Positions 7,985 through 17,320 of a stretch of DNA of 64,000 nucleotides are shown here, piece by piece. Numbering within the stretch: the stretch's first letter is position 1; every line of letters begins with the position of its first letter. Under the pieces are notes generated by a model. The model made no database searches. It was not told the origin of the DNA and saw nothing but the letters and a program-made list of their open reading frames with translations. A program made the position numbers and the translations under genes. Location of the stretch: contig CAWDBL010000009.1 of NCBI GenBank assembly GCA_963800505.1, forward strand, positions 186,001 to 250,000. The letters run 5' to 3'. The DNA comes from Fodinibacter sp963800505 (GTDB lineage Bacteria; Actinomycetota; Actinomycetes; Actinomycetales; Dermatophilaceae).

Positions 7985-9634
7985 TCAGATGCTCGGCGCC
8001 TCCTGGTGCAGCGGTTGCAGCACCTTCTGCACCCGCGGGTCACCGGCATCCGCGAAGTAGTCGCCGCGGATCGTCTCGTCCTCGCCGTCGGCCACCTTGG
8101 CGGCCCGCAGCACCAGCGTCAGCACGACGGCGATGACCAGGTTGATGACGAACGCGGTGAGGGCGATGTAGCCGAGCTGGCCGATGACCGGCATGTTCGC
8201 GAGCGAGCCACCGAAGTGGTTGATGCCGGCGCGCGGGTTGGCGACGTTCCACGCCTGCCAGGTGCCGTAGACCATGCCGACCGCCCAGCCCGCCAGCAGC
8301 GCCCACCGGTGCATCCAGCGGGTGTAGAGGCCCAGCACGATGGTGGGGAAGGTCTGCAGGATCCAGATGCCGCCCAGCAGCTGGAAGTTGATCGCGTTCT
8401 GCTTGTCGAGCAGCAGCACGAACACCAGCGCGAACAGCTTGACCACCAGGGACGCCAGCTTGGAGACCTTGGCCTCCTGCTCGACCGTCGCATCAGGCTT
8501 GAGCCACTCCTTGTAGATGTTGCGGGTGAACGTGTTCGCCGCGGCGATCGACATGATCGCCGCCGGCACGAGCGCCCCGATGGCGATGGCGGCGAAGGCC
8601 ACGCCCGCGAACCACGAGGGGAAGAAGTCCTCGAACAGCTGGGGGACGACGAGCTGGGCGTTGGGCTTGCCGTCGGCCCCGATCGGCTTGGTGCCGGCCG
8701 CGATCGCGACCCAGCCGAGCAGTGCCAGCAGGCCGAGCACGAAGCTGTAGGCCGGCAGGATGGCTGCGTTGCGCCGCACCGTGTTCCGCGTGGACGCCGA
8801 CAGGCTGGCGGTGATCGAGTGCGGGTACATGAACAGTGCGAGTGCCGAGCCCAGGCCCAGGGTGGCGTAGGCCCAGTACTGGGTGCCTCCGGGGATGAAG
8901 ACACCGGTGGGCTTGCCGTCGGCCGCGTTGGGGGTGGCCATCTTGGCCTGCGCCGCGTCGAAGACGTTGCCCCAGCCCCCCACCTTCGTGGGCAGGTAGA
9001 TGATCGCCACGATGATGACGAGGTAGATCAGGGTGTCCTTGACGAACGCGATGACCGCCGGGGCGCGCAGCCCACCCGAGTAGGTGTAGGCCGCGAGCAG
9101 GGCGAACGCGATGAACAGCGGCAGGTCCTGGGCGATGAGGCTGTCTCCGCCCCCGAGGCCCACGACCTCGAGCACGGCCTGGATGCCGACCAGCTGCAGC
9201 GCGATGTAGGGCATGGTCGCGAGGAACCCGGTGACCGCAACGGCGAGCGACAGTCCGCGAGAACCGAACCGGCCGCGCACGAAGTCGGCGGTGGTCACGT
9301 AGCCGTGCCGGTGGCTGACCGACCACATCCGGCCCATGAAGACGAAGATGATCGGGTAGAGCACGATCGTGTAGGGCACGGCGAAGAACCCCGACACCGA
9401 GCCGGCGGCCCACATCGCCGCCGGGACCGCGATGAACGTGTAGGCCGTGTAGAGGTCGCCGCCGAGCAGGAACCAGGTGATCCAGGTGCCGAACGAGCGA
9501 CCCCCGAGACCCCACTCGTCGAGCGACTCCATGCTCGTCGGTCGGCGCCACCGGCTGGCCCAGAAGCCCATGCCGGTGACGAGCGCGAAGAGCAGCACGA
9601 GGACGGCGAGGGCCACTCCGTTGACGTTGCTCAT
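7985..9634 (-). CDS. Sodium:solute symporter family permease
   Basis: A 549-residue permease of the solute:sodium symporter family with about 13 hydrophobic helices. The segment LGGRSFGTWITWFLLGGDLYTAYTF near residues 42-66 is typical of the subgroup that includes actinobacterial monocarboxylate (pyruvate, acetate, propionate) uptake permeases. The ATG at 9634 lies in an ATGA overlap with the preceding DUF3311 gene, fixing the start. A small DUF3311 or DUF485 partner beside this kind of symporter is the standard arrangement, and the small protein is thought to assist the permease. Monocarboxylate as substrate is an inference from that arrangement. Confidence 0.82.
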   Translation of the reverse strand: MSNVNGVALAVLVLLFALVTGMGFWASRWRRPTSMESLDEWGLGGRSFGTWITWFLLGGDLYTAYTFIAVPAAMWAAGSVSGFFAVPYTIVLYPIIFVFMGRMWSVSHRHGYVTTADFVRGRFGSRGLSLAVAVTGFLATMPYIALQLVGIQAVLEVVGLGGGDSLIAQDLPLFIAFALLAAYTYSGGLRAPAVIAFVKDTLIYLVIIVAIIYLPTKVGGWGNVFDAAQAKMATPNAADGKPTGVFIPGGTQYWAYATLGLGSALALFMYPHSITASLSASTRNTVRRNAAILPAYSFVLGLLALLGWVAIAAGTKPIGADGKPNAQLVVPQLFEDFFPSWFAGVAFAAIAIGALVPAAIMSIAAANTFTRNIYKEWLKPDATVEQEAKVSKLASLVVKLFALVFVLLLDKQNAINFQLLGGIWILQTFPTIVLGLYTRWMHRWALLAGWAVGMVYGTWQAWNVANPRAGINHFGGSLANMPVIGQLGYIALTAFVINLVIAVVLTLVLRAAKVADGEDETIRGDYFADAGDPRVQKVLQPLHQEAPSI

Positions 9635-9942
9635 GACCGCGCCTCCCCGTCGGCCGGCAGTTCGTCCATCGGCCGGTGCGGCCGGGCGACCAGGACGATC
9701 CGGTAGGCGGTGTAGGTGAGCGCCGAGGTCAGGAAGACCCAGAGGAACTGGTACCAGATGAAGAACGGGAACGCCCCCAGCCGGGGCTCGTCGCGGCTGT
9801 AGCTGCTCACCCACATCAGGGCGATGATGGGGAGCGCCAGCAGCACGCCGGCGAGCACGAGCAGGCCGGTACGCGCGGGTGGAACGGTGTCGTGGTCGAC
9901 CGCGTCGGGGCGGTCGGGGTCGACGGCGTCGACTGAGCTCAT
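9631..9942 (-). CDS. DUF3311 family small membrane protein
   Basis: A 103-residue protein with two transmembrane helices (about residues 25-45 and 60-80) separated by a loop containing FPFFIWYQFLWVFL, the DUF3311 signature. It is the usual small partner encoded with sodium:solute symporters. The start at 9942 is set by GGAGGAACC immediately upstream on the minus strand. Its TGA overlaps the permease ATG by 4 bp, so the two are translated together. The long acidic N-terminal tail is cytoplasmic by the positive-inside rule. Confidence 0.8.
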   Translation of the reverse strand: MSSVDAVDPDRPDAVDHDTVPPARTGLLVLAGVLLALPIIALMWVSSYSRDEPRLGAFPFFIWYQFLWVFLTSALTYTAYRIVLVARPHRPMDELPADGEARS

Positions 9943-10076
9943 GGTTCCTCCTAGGTCCCCCGGCGCGCGGTGGTCGTGACCGGGCCACCGATCACCGTAG
10001 GCACTCGGCACCCTGCTGCGGGCTTTGCGGACGACCGGCTCTACGGGTCGTCGGTGGGCCTCGGCACAATGGGCGG

Positions 10077-10877
10077 ATGGCCACGATCGTCTTCCTCCAC
10101 GCCCACCCCGACGACGAGGCCTCGCAGACCTCCGGCTCGATGGCCCGCGCCGTCGACGAGGGCCACCGTGTCGTCGTCGTCTTCGCCACCCACGGCGACC
10201 ACGGCGAAGCACCCGACGACCTCGCCGCCGGTGAGACGGTGGTCGACCGGCGCCGTACGGAGGCCGAGGCGTCCGCCGCGGCGATCGGGCTGCACCGCGT
10301 CGTGTGGCTGGGCTACGCCGACTCGGGCATGACCGGCTGGGACCAGAACTCGCACGATGGTGCCTTCACCGCCGCGCCGCTCGACGAGGCCGGGGCGAGG
10401 TTCGCGGCGGTCCTCGACGAGGAGGGCGCCGACATCGCCGTCGGCTACGACTGGCACGGGGGCTACGGCCACCCCGACCACGTGCAGGTGCACCGCGTGC
10501 TGCACCGCGGGGCCGACCTCGCGGCGCGGCGGCCCCGGGTGCTCGAGTCCACGATGAACCGCGACGCCGCACGACGGTTCTCCGACGCTGCGCGGGCGGC
10601 GGGGGCCTCCGACGAGGAGGCGTTCGACCCCGACCAGCCGATGGACGACGGCAACCCGCTCGGCGAGCCGGAGTCGGCCATCTCCTGGCGGGTCGACGTG
10701 AGCCCGTGGCTCGAGCGGCGCCGGGCCGCTCTCGAGGCGCACCGCAGCCAGACCACCGACGTCGGCATGATGCTGTCGATGCCGGCCGAGATGTTCGCCG
10801 CCTTCTTCGGCCACGAGCACTACATCGAGCCGGGCCGCCCGCCGGGCATGGTCGACGGCTGGCCGTTCGGCGAGTAG
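10077..10877 (+). CDS. PIG-L/LmbE (MshB-like) deacetylase
   Basis: A 266-residue zinc-dependent deacetylase. The hallmark AHPDDEA motif is near residues 9-15 and the third zinc ligand lies in GYGHPDHVQVH near residue 135. In actinobacteria this family includes MshB (mycothiol biosynthesis) and Mca (mycothiol conjugate amidase). The C-terminus, with MSMPAEMFAAFFGHEHYI, resembles the Mca/MshB group, but without comparison the exact member cannot be named. The ATG at 10077 follows a weak purine stretch and gives the normal N-terminus. It is transcribed away from the symporter pair. Confidence 0.82.
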   Translation: MATIVFLHAHPDDEASQTSGSMARAVDEGHRVVVVFATHGDHGEAPDDLAAGETVVDRRRTEAEASAAAIGLHRVVWLGYADSGMTGWDQNSHDGAFTAAPLDEAGARFAAVLDEEGADIAVGYDWHGGYGHPDHVQVHRVLHRGADLAARRPRVLESTMNRDAARRFSDAARAAGASDEEAFDPDQPMDDGNPLGEPESAISWRVDVSPWLERRRAALEAHRSQTTDVGMMLSMPAEMFAAFFGHEHYIEPGRPPGMVDGWPFGE

Positions 10878-10880
10878 GTC

Positions 10881-10906
10881 CCGCCCTTCGGCGGCCCCTC
10901 ACGGGG
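10881..10906 (+). terminator. Candidate hairpin terminator
   Basis: Two small hairpins follow the deacetylase stop: CCGCC-CTTC-GGCGG (10881-10894) and CCCC-TCAC-GGGG (10895-10906). There is no T-tract, as is common in high-GC genomes. Confidence 0.35.
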
Positions 10907-11030
10907 GTGTCAGACGCGCGCCCCACCGCGCCATCGGCACACCCGACCGGGATGCCGCGTGCTCACCCCCTCCCACCGGGTGTCAGACGCGCGCGCCACC
11001 GCGCCATCGGCACCCCCGACCGGGATGCCG
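10905..11030 (+). repeat. Two 53-bp direct repeats, 73-bp period
   Basis: GTGTCAGACGCGCGC begins both copies (10905-10957 and 10978-11030), and both end in GACCGGGATGCCG. Only a few positions differ. They lie between the deacetylase and the convergent fusion gene. Confidence 0.85.
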
Positions 11031-11056
11031 GGGTGCGCACCGCTGTGTGGCCGAGC

Positions 11057-14000
11057 TCAGGCGGCCTCGTCCGGCTCGCCCTCGGTCGCCGGCGCGGGCG
11101 ACAGGTCGCCGGACGCCTGCTCGAGCAGGGCCCGCGCCGCCGCGCGGCCCGACTGCACCATGCGGTCGAGCTGGTGGAACTCGAGCAGTCCCACCCCCAT
11201 CGACGACGGGCCGACCACCCAGGCGCCACGCGCGCGGGCGGCATCCCCGGCGCCCCCGCTGCCGATCATCATCGTGCGCATCAGGGTGTCGCCCAGCCCC
11301 GGCACCCGCGGCCGCCCGGGGCGGCGCGGCCCCTCGCCACCCGACCCGATCGTCACCGCCACGACGGGCCCCTCGTCACGCTCGACGAGCAGGTCGGTGG
11401 GCAGGTTGTCGAGCACGCCGCCGTCGACGAGCAGCCGCCCGTCGTCCTGCGCCAAGGGCGCGAACAGCACCGGCAGCCGGGACGACGCCAGGGCCGCGTC
11501 GACCAGCCGGCCGCGGCGGTGCACCTGCCGGAAGCGGCTGACCAGGTCGACGCTGACCATCGACAGCTGACGGGGCAGCCCCTCCAGCACGGTGTCGGCG
11601 CCGTAGTGGCGCTCCATCGCGGCGCGCACCCGCCGCCCGCGGGCGAGCGACTGGGCCGAGAGCCGGTAGTCACTGAACGGCCGGCGGCGCACGAACTCCG
11701 CGTAGCAGATCTCCTCGAGGGTTGCCCCGTCGACGCCGGTCGCGTGCATGCCGGCGATGATGGCGCCGACGCTGGTGCCGGTCACCCGGTCGACGTGCAG
11801 ACCGGCGTCCTCGAGCTCGCGCAGCACCCCCACGTGGGCGAAGGCGCGTGCCCCGCCGCCGGCCAGGGCCAGCCCGAGCGAGCGCCCGGCGAGCCGGTCG
11901 GCCAGTGGCCGCAGGCCGGTCGCGAGGTCACCGGTCACGAGGGTGAGCTGCCAGGCGTCGGTGGCCGCCACCCAGGCCACCCGCTGCTCGGGGGTCGGCG
12001 CCGGGCCGAGCAGCACCAGCTCAGGACTGCGGGCCGGGGCCGGCGACGGTCGCCCACCGGGTGCCGGTTCGACACCGGTCGCGACGAGCACCACGGCATC
12101 CGCCTGGCGCAGGCAGAACTCGCGCCACCCGGCATCCGGGCCGTCGGCGGACGGCGCGACCAGCAGCACCCGGTCGCAGTCACGTTCGGCGCGGGCGAGC
12201 CCGTCGGGGCTCACCACCCCCGGCGTCGCGACCCGCAGGTGGTGGCGCAGCCGCCGGCCGAGCGCCTCGCCGACGCCGGCGACCTGTTGCGCGGTGACGG
12301 CGGAGCCCAGCCCGACGACAGCGACCACCGACACCCGCTCGGGCGGCGGTGGGGCCACCCCACCCCCGCCGGCCGTGCGCAGCCGCTCGGCCACCTGGCC
12401 GAGCACGAAACGGGCTGCCGAGGGGTCGGTGGCGAGCACGTCCTCGAACGCCGCCCGCGGGATCTCGACGAGGGTCGTGTCGCGGCGGGCGCGCACCGTC
12501 GCCGAGCGCGCCTCGCCGCTGAGCAGCGCCAGCTCGCCGAGCACCTGTCCCGGGCCGAGCTCGCGCACCACCGCACCGTCGACGAGCACCTCGAGCCGGC
12601 CGGTGCGCACGGCGAACGCCGACCCGGGCGGGTCGCCCTGACGGATCAGCACCGCACCGGCCGGCAGGTCGACGACGCGGGTCGCGCGCTCCAGCCGGGT
12701 GCGAGCGGTGGTGGGCAGGGCCGAGAACAGCGGCAGCTCGGACAGGTCGACGGCGTCACTGGTGCCGAGCGCCGCGGGAACGGCCCACTCGGCCGGCGGG
12801 ACCGGTGGCAGCACGACGGGCGGCCGGTGGTCGTCGACGTCCTCCTCGGCCACGGCGGAACGGATGCGGCCCAGCGGCAGGGCGAGCAGGGCGACGACCA
12901 GGAACGCGACGATGGACAGCACCCACCCGGCGTGCAGGGAGTCGACCACCGTCGCCGGCGTCGGGTCGCCGAGGATGACCACGAGCACCGCGATGCCGAT
13001 CACACCGCCGAGCTGGCGGGCGCTCGACGCCACCGCGGATGCCGTGGCGTAGCGACCCCCGGGCACCGCCGCGAGGGTCGCGCTGCCGAGCAGGGGCAGG
13101 GTGGCGCCGACGCCGATGCCGCTGAGGACCTGGCCCGGCATCCACTGCGCCCAGAAGGCCGGCTCCAGCCCCACGCGCTGGTGGTACCAGAGGTAGGCGG
13201 CCGCCCAGACCAGCGCCCCGGGCACGACGAAGACGCGGTAGCCGTGGCGCTCGGCGAGCGGCCCGAGGCGCGAGGCGACGAGGGCGGCGATGATCGCACC
13301 GGGCACCAGCGCCAGGCCGGCCTTGAGCACGTCGTAGCCCCAGACGTACTGCAGCCAGAGCACGTTGGTCAGCAGGTAGGCGTAGAAGCCGAAACCGGCG
13401 GCCACCGTTGCGGCAGAACCGAGGTCGAAAGAGCGCAGGCGCAGCAGCATCGGGTCGAGCATCGGCGCCCGATGCCGTCTCGAGCTGACCACGAAGAGCA
13501 CCAGGGCGACGGCGGCGCCGACGAACGACCCGATCACCTGGGGGCTCGCCCAGCCCCAGTCCGCACCCTTGACGATGCCGAGGTTGAGCAGGGCCAGGCT
13601 GGTGACCAGCAGGGCCGCGCCCACGAGGTCGGGCATGGTGCGGCGGCCGGGCGCCCGGCTCTCGACCAGCTCGTGGCGCGCCGCCCACACGGCCACCAGA
13701 CCGAAGGGCAGGTTCACCAGGAACGCCCAGCGCCAGCCGCCCAGCTGCACCAGCGCTCCGCCGATGGGCGGCCCGACCCCCGCGGCCACGGCTGCCGAGG
13801 CGCCCCACACCCCGATGGCGTGCGCCCGGCGCTCGGCCGGGAAGGCGGCGATGACCAGGGCGAGCGACGCCGGCACCAGCATCGCCGCACCGAACGCCTG
13901 CACCACCCGGGCGAGGATCAACAGCTCGACCGACGGGGCGAGGCCGCAGGCCGCCGACGCGACGGTGAAGACGGCGACCCCGGCGACGAACGACCTGCGG

Positions 14001-14233
14001 CGACCCACGAGGTCGGTCAGCCGGCCGCACAGGATGAGCGATGCCGCGAAGACGATGTTGTAGGCGTTGAGCACCCACGACAGCTCGCCGATCGTGGTGT
14101 CGGAGAACGACTCCCGAATGGAGGGAAACGCCACGTTGACGATGGTCGCGTCGAGGAAGGCGAGGAACGCGCCGAAGCTGGCGACGAGTAGGACACGTGA
14201 AGGGGGTACTCGCGTCGTCGCGGGTGATGCCAT
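11057..14233 (-). CDS. Fused MFS transporter / cNMP-binding / patatin-like phospholipase
   Basis: A 1,058-residue protein joining three modules. Residues 1 to about 450 are a 14-helix MFS permease of the DHA2 drug-exporter type (FLDATIVNVAFPSI, LSWVLNAYNIVFAASLIL). Residues about 498-618 are a cyclic-nucleotide-binding domain (LPLFSALP through GELALLSGEARSATVRA). Residues about 780-1,040 are a patatin-like lipase with the oxyanion loop GGGARAFAH near 788, nucleophile GTSVG near 816 and catalytic Asp in DGGVLDN near 936. cNMP plus patatin is the layout of neuropathy-target-esterase-like lysophospholipases; adding an MFS exporter suggests coupling of lipid turnover and transport in the membrane. 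The ATG at 14233 is preceded by GGAGG with a 5-bp gap. All catalytic motifs look intact. Confidence 0.88.
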   Translation of the reverse strand: MASPATTRVPPSRVLLVASFGAFLAFLDATIVNVAFPSIRESFSDTTIGELSWVLNAYNIVFAASLILCGRLTDLVGRRRSFVAGVAVFTVASAACGLAPSVELLILARVVQAFGAAMLVPASLALVIAAFPAERRAHAIGVWGASAAVAAGVGPPIGGALVQLGGWRWAFLVNLPFGLVAVWAARHELVESRAPGRRTMPDLVGAALLVTSLALLNLGIVKGADWGWASPQVIGSFVGAAVALVLFVVSSRRHRAPMLDPMLLRLRSFDLGSAATVAAGFGFYAYLLTNVLWLQYVWGYDVLKAGLALVPGAIIAALVASRLGPLAERHGYRVFVVPGALVWAAAYLWYHQRVGLEPAFWAQWMPGQVLSGIGVGATLPLLGSATLAAVPGGRYATASAVASSARQLGGVIGIAVLVVILGDPTPATVVDSLHAGWVLSIVAFLVVALLALPLGRIRSAVAEEDVDDHRPPVVLPPVPPAEWAVPAALGTSDAVDLSELPLFSALPTTARTRLERATRVVDLPAGAVLIRQGDPPGSAFAVRTGRLEVLVDGAVVRELGPGQVLGELALLSGEARSATVRARRDTTLVEIPRAAFEDVLATDPSAARFVLGQVAERLRTAGGGGVAPPPPERVSVVAVVGLGSAVTAQQVAGVGEALGRRLRHHLRVATPGVVSPDGLARAERDCDRVLLVAPSADGPDAGWREFCLRQADAVVLVATGVEPAPGGRPSPAPARSPELVLLGPAPTPEQRVAWVAATDAWQLTLVTGDLATGLRPLADRLAGRSLGLALAGGGARAFAHVGVLRELEDAGLHVDRVTGTSVGAIIAGMHATGVDGATLEEICYAEFVRRRPFSDYRLSAQSLARGRRVRAAMERHYGADTVLEGLPRQLSMVSVDLVSRFRQVHRRGRLVDAALASSRLPVLFAPLAQDDGRLLVDGGVLDNLPTDLLVERDEGPVVAVTIGSGGEGPRRPGRPRVPGLGDTLMRTMMIGSGGAGDAARARGAWVVGPSSMGVGLLEFHQLDRMVQSGRAAARALLEQASGDLSPAPATEGEPDEAA

Positions 14234-14334
14234 GCACACCTCCGGGGTCCGGGCCGAACCTAGTGCCTCGGACCGAGGCTGAACAGGGCGGTCGCGCAGA
14301 CCGGCACCGTGCGCCGCACCCTGCGGTCACACCG

Positions 14335-15288
14335 TCAGTGCACGACGAGCACCACGCGCCCGGCGCGCTCGACCACGCGGCGGCTCACCGATCCCATCAG
14401 CAGCCCGCGGAACCCGCCCGCGCCCCGGCGCCCGAGGACGACCAGGTCGACGTCCCGCTCCACGGCCACCTCGACCACCGCGCGGGCCGGCGAACCGTGC
14501 CGCACGACGATGTCGACCGGCACACCGGGGTGCCGGGCGGCCACCGGGTCGGTGACCCGGTGCCCCAGGGCGGTGTAGCGCTCCTCCACCGCTTCCCAGC
14601 GGCTGCTGGAGCGCTCGGTCACCACGACCCCGTCCTGGACTTCTACGTTCCAGCCGAGCACGCAGGTGACGTCGGCACCAGCGCCCTCGGCGATGGCGAA
14701 CGCCAGCTCGGCCGCGCGGCTGCTGGCGTCGCTGCCGTCGACCGCGACGAGGATGCGCTGCGGCGTGGCCACCACCGTGTCGGAGGGCACGACGGCGACG
14801 GGGCAGTGGGCATGGGCCACGACCGGTAGGGCGACCGACCCCAGGAGGATGCGCTCGAGGCGCCCCCGCGCCGGGGCTCCGACGACCACCCGGGCGGCGT
14901 TCTCCGACAGCCGGACGAGGGCAGCGGCCGGCGGGCCCCAGGGCACGGCGACGGCGACGTCGTGCACGTCGTCGCGACGGGCCCGGGCGCGCTGGGCGGC
15001 CCGGTCGAGGATGCGGTGCGCCCCCTCGTCGAGGTGCTCGGCGAGGCTCGGCGACCCGGAGGCCAAGGCCTCGTAGGGCGAGAGCTGAACCTGCGGGTCG
15101 ACGACGGTCACCAGCCGCAGGGGTGCGCCCAGCCGGGCAGCCTCGTCGGCCGCCCAGTCGACGACCGCGTCGTCGGCGGCGGACCCGTCGACGGCGACGA
15201 CCACCGCCCCGCTGGCGCCCAGGATCTCGTCTCCGGTGGCGCCCGACGCACTGGTGGGAAGGGGGGTGGCGACCTCGTGTTCGGCCAT
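14335..15288 (-). CDS. Universal stress protein, tandem UspA domains
   Basis: A 317-residue cytoplasmic protein with two UspA domains (about residues 25-165 and 175-317). The second has the ATP-binding G-2x-G-9x-G-S/T motif (GRRGAGGFRGLLMGS) and the first a close variant (GAPARGRLERILLGS), so both probably bind ATP. Tandem UspA proteins in actinobacteria are commonly induced by hypoxia or stationary phase. The divergent promoter region to the OmpR-type regulator contains two motifs also found upstream of the NarL-type regulator at 48.5 kb, listed separately. No operon partner is visible on its own strand. Confidence 0.9.
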   Translation of the reverse strand: MAEHEVATPLPTSASGATGDEILGASGAVVVAVDGSAADDAVVDWAADEAARLGAPLRLVTVVDPQVQLSPYEALASGSPSLAEHLDEGAHRILDRAAQRARARRDDVHDVAVAVPWGPPAAALVRLSENAARVVVGAPARGRLERILLGSVALPVVAHAHCPVAVVPSDTVVATPQRILVAVDGSDASSRAAELAFAIAEGAGADVTCVLGWNVEVQDGVVVTERSSSRWEAVEERYTALGHRVTDPVAARHPGVPVDIVVRHGSPARAVVEVAVERDVDLVVLGRRGAGGFRGLLMGSVSRRVVERAGRVVLVVH

Positions 15289-15342
15289 ACCTCCATGGTC
15301 CTCCGAGTACCGCCGGGCGACACGGTCTCGTCGGTCACACCG

Positions 15343-15359
15343 CCCCCCACATTGGGGGG
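15343..15359. promoter_or_regulatory. Palindrome CCCCCC-ACATT-GGGGGG (shared motif, site 1)
   Basis: A perfect 6-bp inverted repeat around ACATT in the divergent region between the stress-protein gene and the response-regulator gene. It belongs to a set of four CCCC-AAAGTG-GGG-like sites in the window. Confidence 0.5.
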
Positions 15360-15361
15360 TT

Positions 15362-15373
15362 GTCCATAGTCCG
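15362..15373. promoter_or_regulatory. GTCCATAGTCCG motif (site 1)
   Basis: This 12-mer is identical to one at 48715-48726 upstream of the NarL-type regulator gene. It starts three bases after the GC-rich palindrome, suggesting a composite operator. Confidence 0.45.
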
Positions 15374-15519
15374 TTCGGGTGATAGCCGCCCTCGACCAGC
15401 GGACGTTACGGTCGTCGAGGACTCGTGCAGGACGGGTTCTCAGTCGTCCGGGTGTGGTGTCACGCACCCGCGGGCGGTGCAACGGTCCCTGCAGGGGGGC
15501 CCGAGCGAAGGGTGGGGTC

Positions 15520-16191
15520 GTGGCATCCATTCTCATCGTCGACGACGAGGTCAAGCTCCGCACGCTGTTGTCCCGCGACCTCTCGGCCGCGGGTCACCAG
15601 CCCGTCCCGGTCGCCGATGGCGAGACCGCGTGCGACTACCTCGACTCGCACCGGGTCGACCTGGTGCTGCTCGACCTGGTCATGCCCGGCATCGACGGGC
15701 TCACCGTGCTCCAGCACGTCCACGAGCTGCCGGCCGGTCCCCCGGTGGTGGTGCTGTCCGGCGTCGGCCACGTGGGCGCCCGGGTACAGGCCATCAACAG
15801 CGGGGCGGTCGACTACGTGACCAAGCCGTTCGTGCTGGCCGAGCTGATGGCCCGGGTCAACCGCCATCTCGGCACCCCGCACGAGCGGACCGAGGACGGC
15901 CGCTACCTGAGCCACCACGGCTTCCGGCTCGACACGCACCGGCGCATCCTGCTGCTGCCCGACGGGGTGCGCCCGCTGAGCGAGCGTGAGACCGCGGTGC
16001 TGGCCCACCTGCTGCGGCGCCGCGGCGACGTCTGCGGCCGTGAGGAGCTGCTGCACGACATCTGGGGCTACGACTTCGACCCGGGCAGCAACGTGCTCGA
16101 CGTCTGCGTCGCCCGGCTGCGGACCAAGCTGCCCAGCCTGACCACGATCGAGACGGTGCGCGGTGTCGGTTACTGCATCGCCGAGGACTGA
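15520..16191 (+). CDS. OmpR-family response regulator
   Basis: A 223-residue DNA-binding regulator. The receiver domain (residues 1-120) has the acidic pair in ILIVDDE, the phosphoacceptor Asp in LVLLDLVMPG near residue 52, and the conserved Lys in YVTKPF near residue 101. The winged-helix output domain (about 130-223) ends with the typical RLRTKL...VRGVGYCI. The GTG at 15520 was chosen because it begins the receiver fold directly; a longer open frame starts upstream but adds no domain. It overlaps the sensor kinase gene by 29 bp, so they form a two-component operon. OmpR-type regulators bind 11-bp-spaced direct repeats, such as the array at 34.0 kb, though no link is shown. Confidence 0.9.
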   Translation: MASILIVDDEVKLRTLLSRDLSAAGHQPVPVADGETACDYLDSHRVDLVLLDLVMPGIDGLTVLQHVHELPAGPPVVVLSGVGHVGARVQAINSGAVDYVTKPFVLAELMARVNRHLGTPHERTEDGRYLSHHGFRLDTHRRILLLPDGVRPLSERETAVLAHLLRRRGDVCGREELLHDIWGYDFDPGSNVLDVCVARLRTKLPSLTTIETVRGVGYCIAED

Positions 16192-17320
16192 CCGGCGGCT
16201 CGGGGCCAGGCTGTTCGCCGCCTGGCTGGCCATCCTGTGTGCCGCGGCGGTGTCCCTGGTGCTGGGGCCGGTGGAGGAGATGGTCACCCTCGAGGTGGTC
16301 ATCTTCTCGTTCGCGGTGCTCTACGGGTTCGGGGTGTGGCCGGTGGTGCCGACCGCGACCTCCGTGATGGCCTTCGGTGCCTTCTCGGCGGGCGTCATGG
16401 TGCCACGCACGCTGCGCGGCGAGCTGCCACCCGTTGAGCTGGTCGAGGTCGTCGGCTCCGTCGCACTCGCCACCATCGTCATGTTCCACGTGCGGCGCCG
16501 CGAGCAGGCGGTCGAGCAGGCCACCCGGCTCGCCGAGGCCGACCGGCGGCGGGCGGCCGCCCGCGACCGGCTGAGCCGGATGACGTCGCACGAGCTGCGC
16601 ACTCCCCTCACCATCGCCACGGGCTACGTCGAGCAGCTGCTCGTCGACGAGCGCGAGGAGCAGCGGCGCGAGGACCTGCTCACCGTGCACGACGAGCTGG
16701 TGCAGCTGGCCCGGGTGACCGACCGCCTCGTGCGCGCCGTGGCGCTCGACCTCGGGGCGCCCGAGGAGCCGACGGATGTCGGGGCACTGCTGGAGGACGT
16801 GCGCCGTCGGTGGAGCGGCGTGGTCGACCGCGACCTCGTGGTCGACAGCAGGGTGCACCTCGTGCCGGTGAACGGTGAGCGGCTGCGTGCCGCCGTCGAC
16901 ACGCTGGTCGAGAACGCCGTGCGCTACACCGTCGACGGCGACCGGATCTGCCTGTTCTCGACCGCCGTCGACGGCCACGCCGAGGTGGGGGTCGCCGACT
17001 CGGGCTCGGGGCTGTCCGACGAGCAGATCATCCGCATCATGGGCGAGAGCGACGGGTTCCAGGACGCCGTGGACACCTCCGTCGGCGCGGATGCCGCGGC
17101 GCGGCGACTGCGGGACCTTTACTCCCGCACGGGTTTCGGCCTCCGGATCGTGGCCGGCATCGCCCGCACCGCCGGTGGGCGCATCGTGGCGTCGCGGTCG
17201 GTCCACGGCGGCGCACGGGTGGCCCTCGCGATCCCGCTCACCCCGGTCGCCGGCGACGGCATCCGGGTGCAGGGTGCGCACCAGCTGATCGGCGCTACCT
17301 CACCAGCAGTGACACCGTGA
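16163..17320 (+). CDS. Sensor histidine kinase
   Basis: A 385-residue membrane kinase. The N-terminal 110 residues contain three or four hydrophobic helices with very short loops, so the sensor senses within or near the membrane rather than through a large external domain. The dimerisation helix carries the phosphoacceptor His in MTSHELRTPLT near residue 140. The catalytic domain has the N-box (TLVENAVRYT), G1 box (VADSGSGLSDE) and G2 (GFGLRIVAGIA). The GTG start lies inside the 3' end of the response-regulator gene. The last 26 bp overlap the convergent protease gene, leaving no room for a terminator between them. Confidence 0.88.
   Translation: MSVTASPRTDRRLGARLFAAWLAILCAAAVSLVLGPVEEMVTLEVVIFSFAVLYGFGVWPVVPTATSVMAFGAFSAGVMVPRTLRGELPPVELVEVVGSVALATIVMFHVRRREQAVEQATRLAEADRRRAAARDRLSRMTSHELRTPLTIATGYVEQLLVDEREEQRREDLLTVHDELVQLARVTDRLVRAVALDLGAPEEPTDVGALLEDVRRRWSGVVDRDLVVDSRVHLVPVNGERLRAAVDTLVENAVRYTVDGDRICLFSTAVDGHAEVGVADSGSGLSDEQIIRIMGESDGFQDAVDTSVGADAAARRLRDLYSRTGFGLRIVAGIARTAGGRIVASRSVHGGARVALAIPLTPVAGDGIRVQGAHQLIGATSPAVTP

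Noticed and set aside
17295..17320. A terminator between the sensor kinase and protease genes
   Set aside because: The coding regions overlap by 26 bp and no hairpin was seen.
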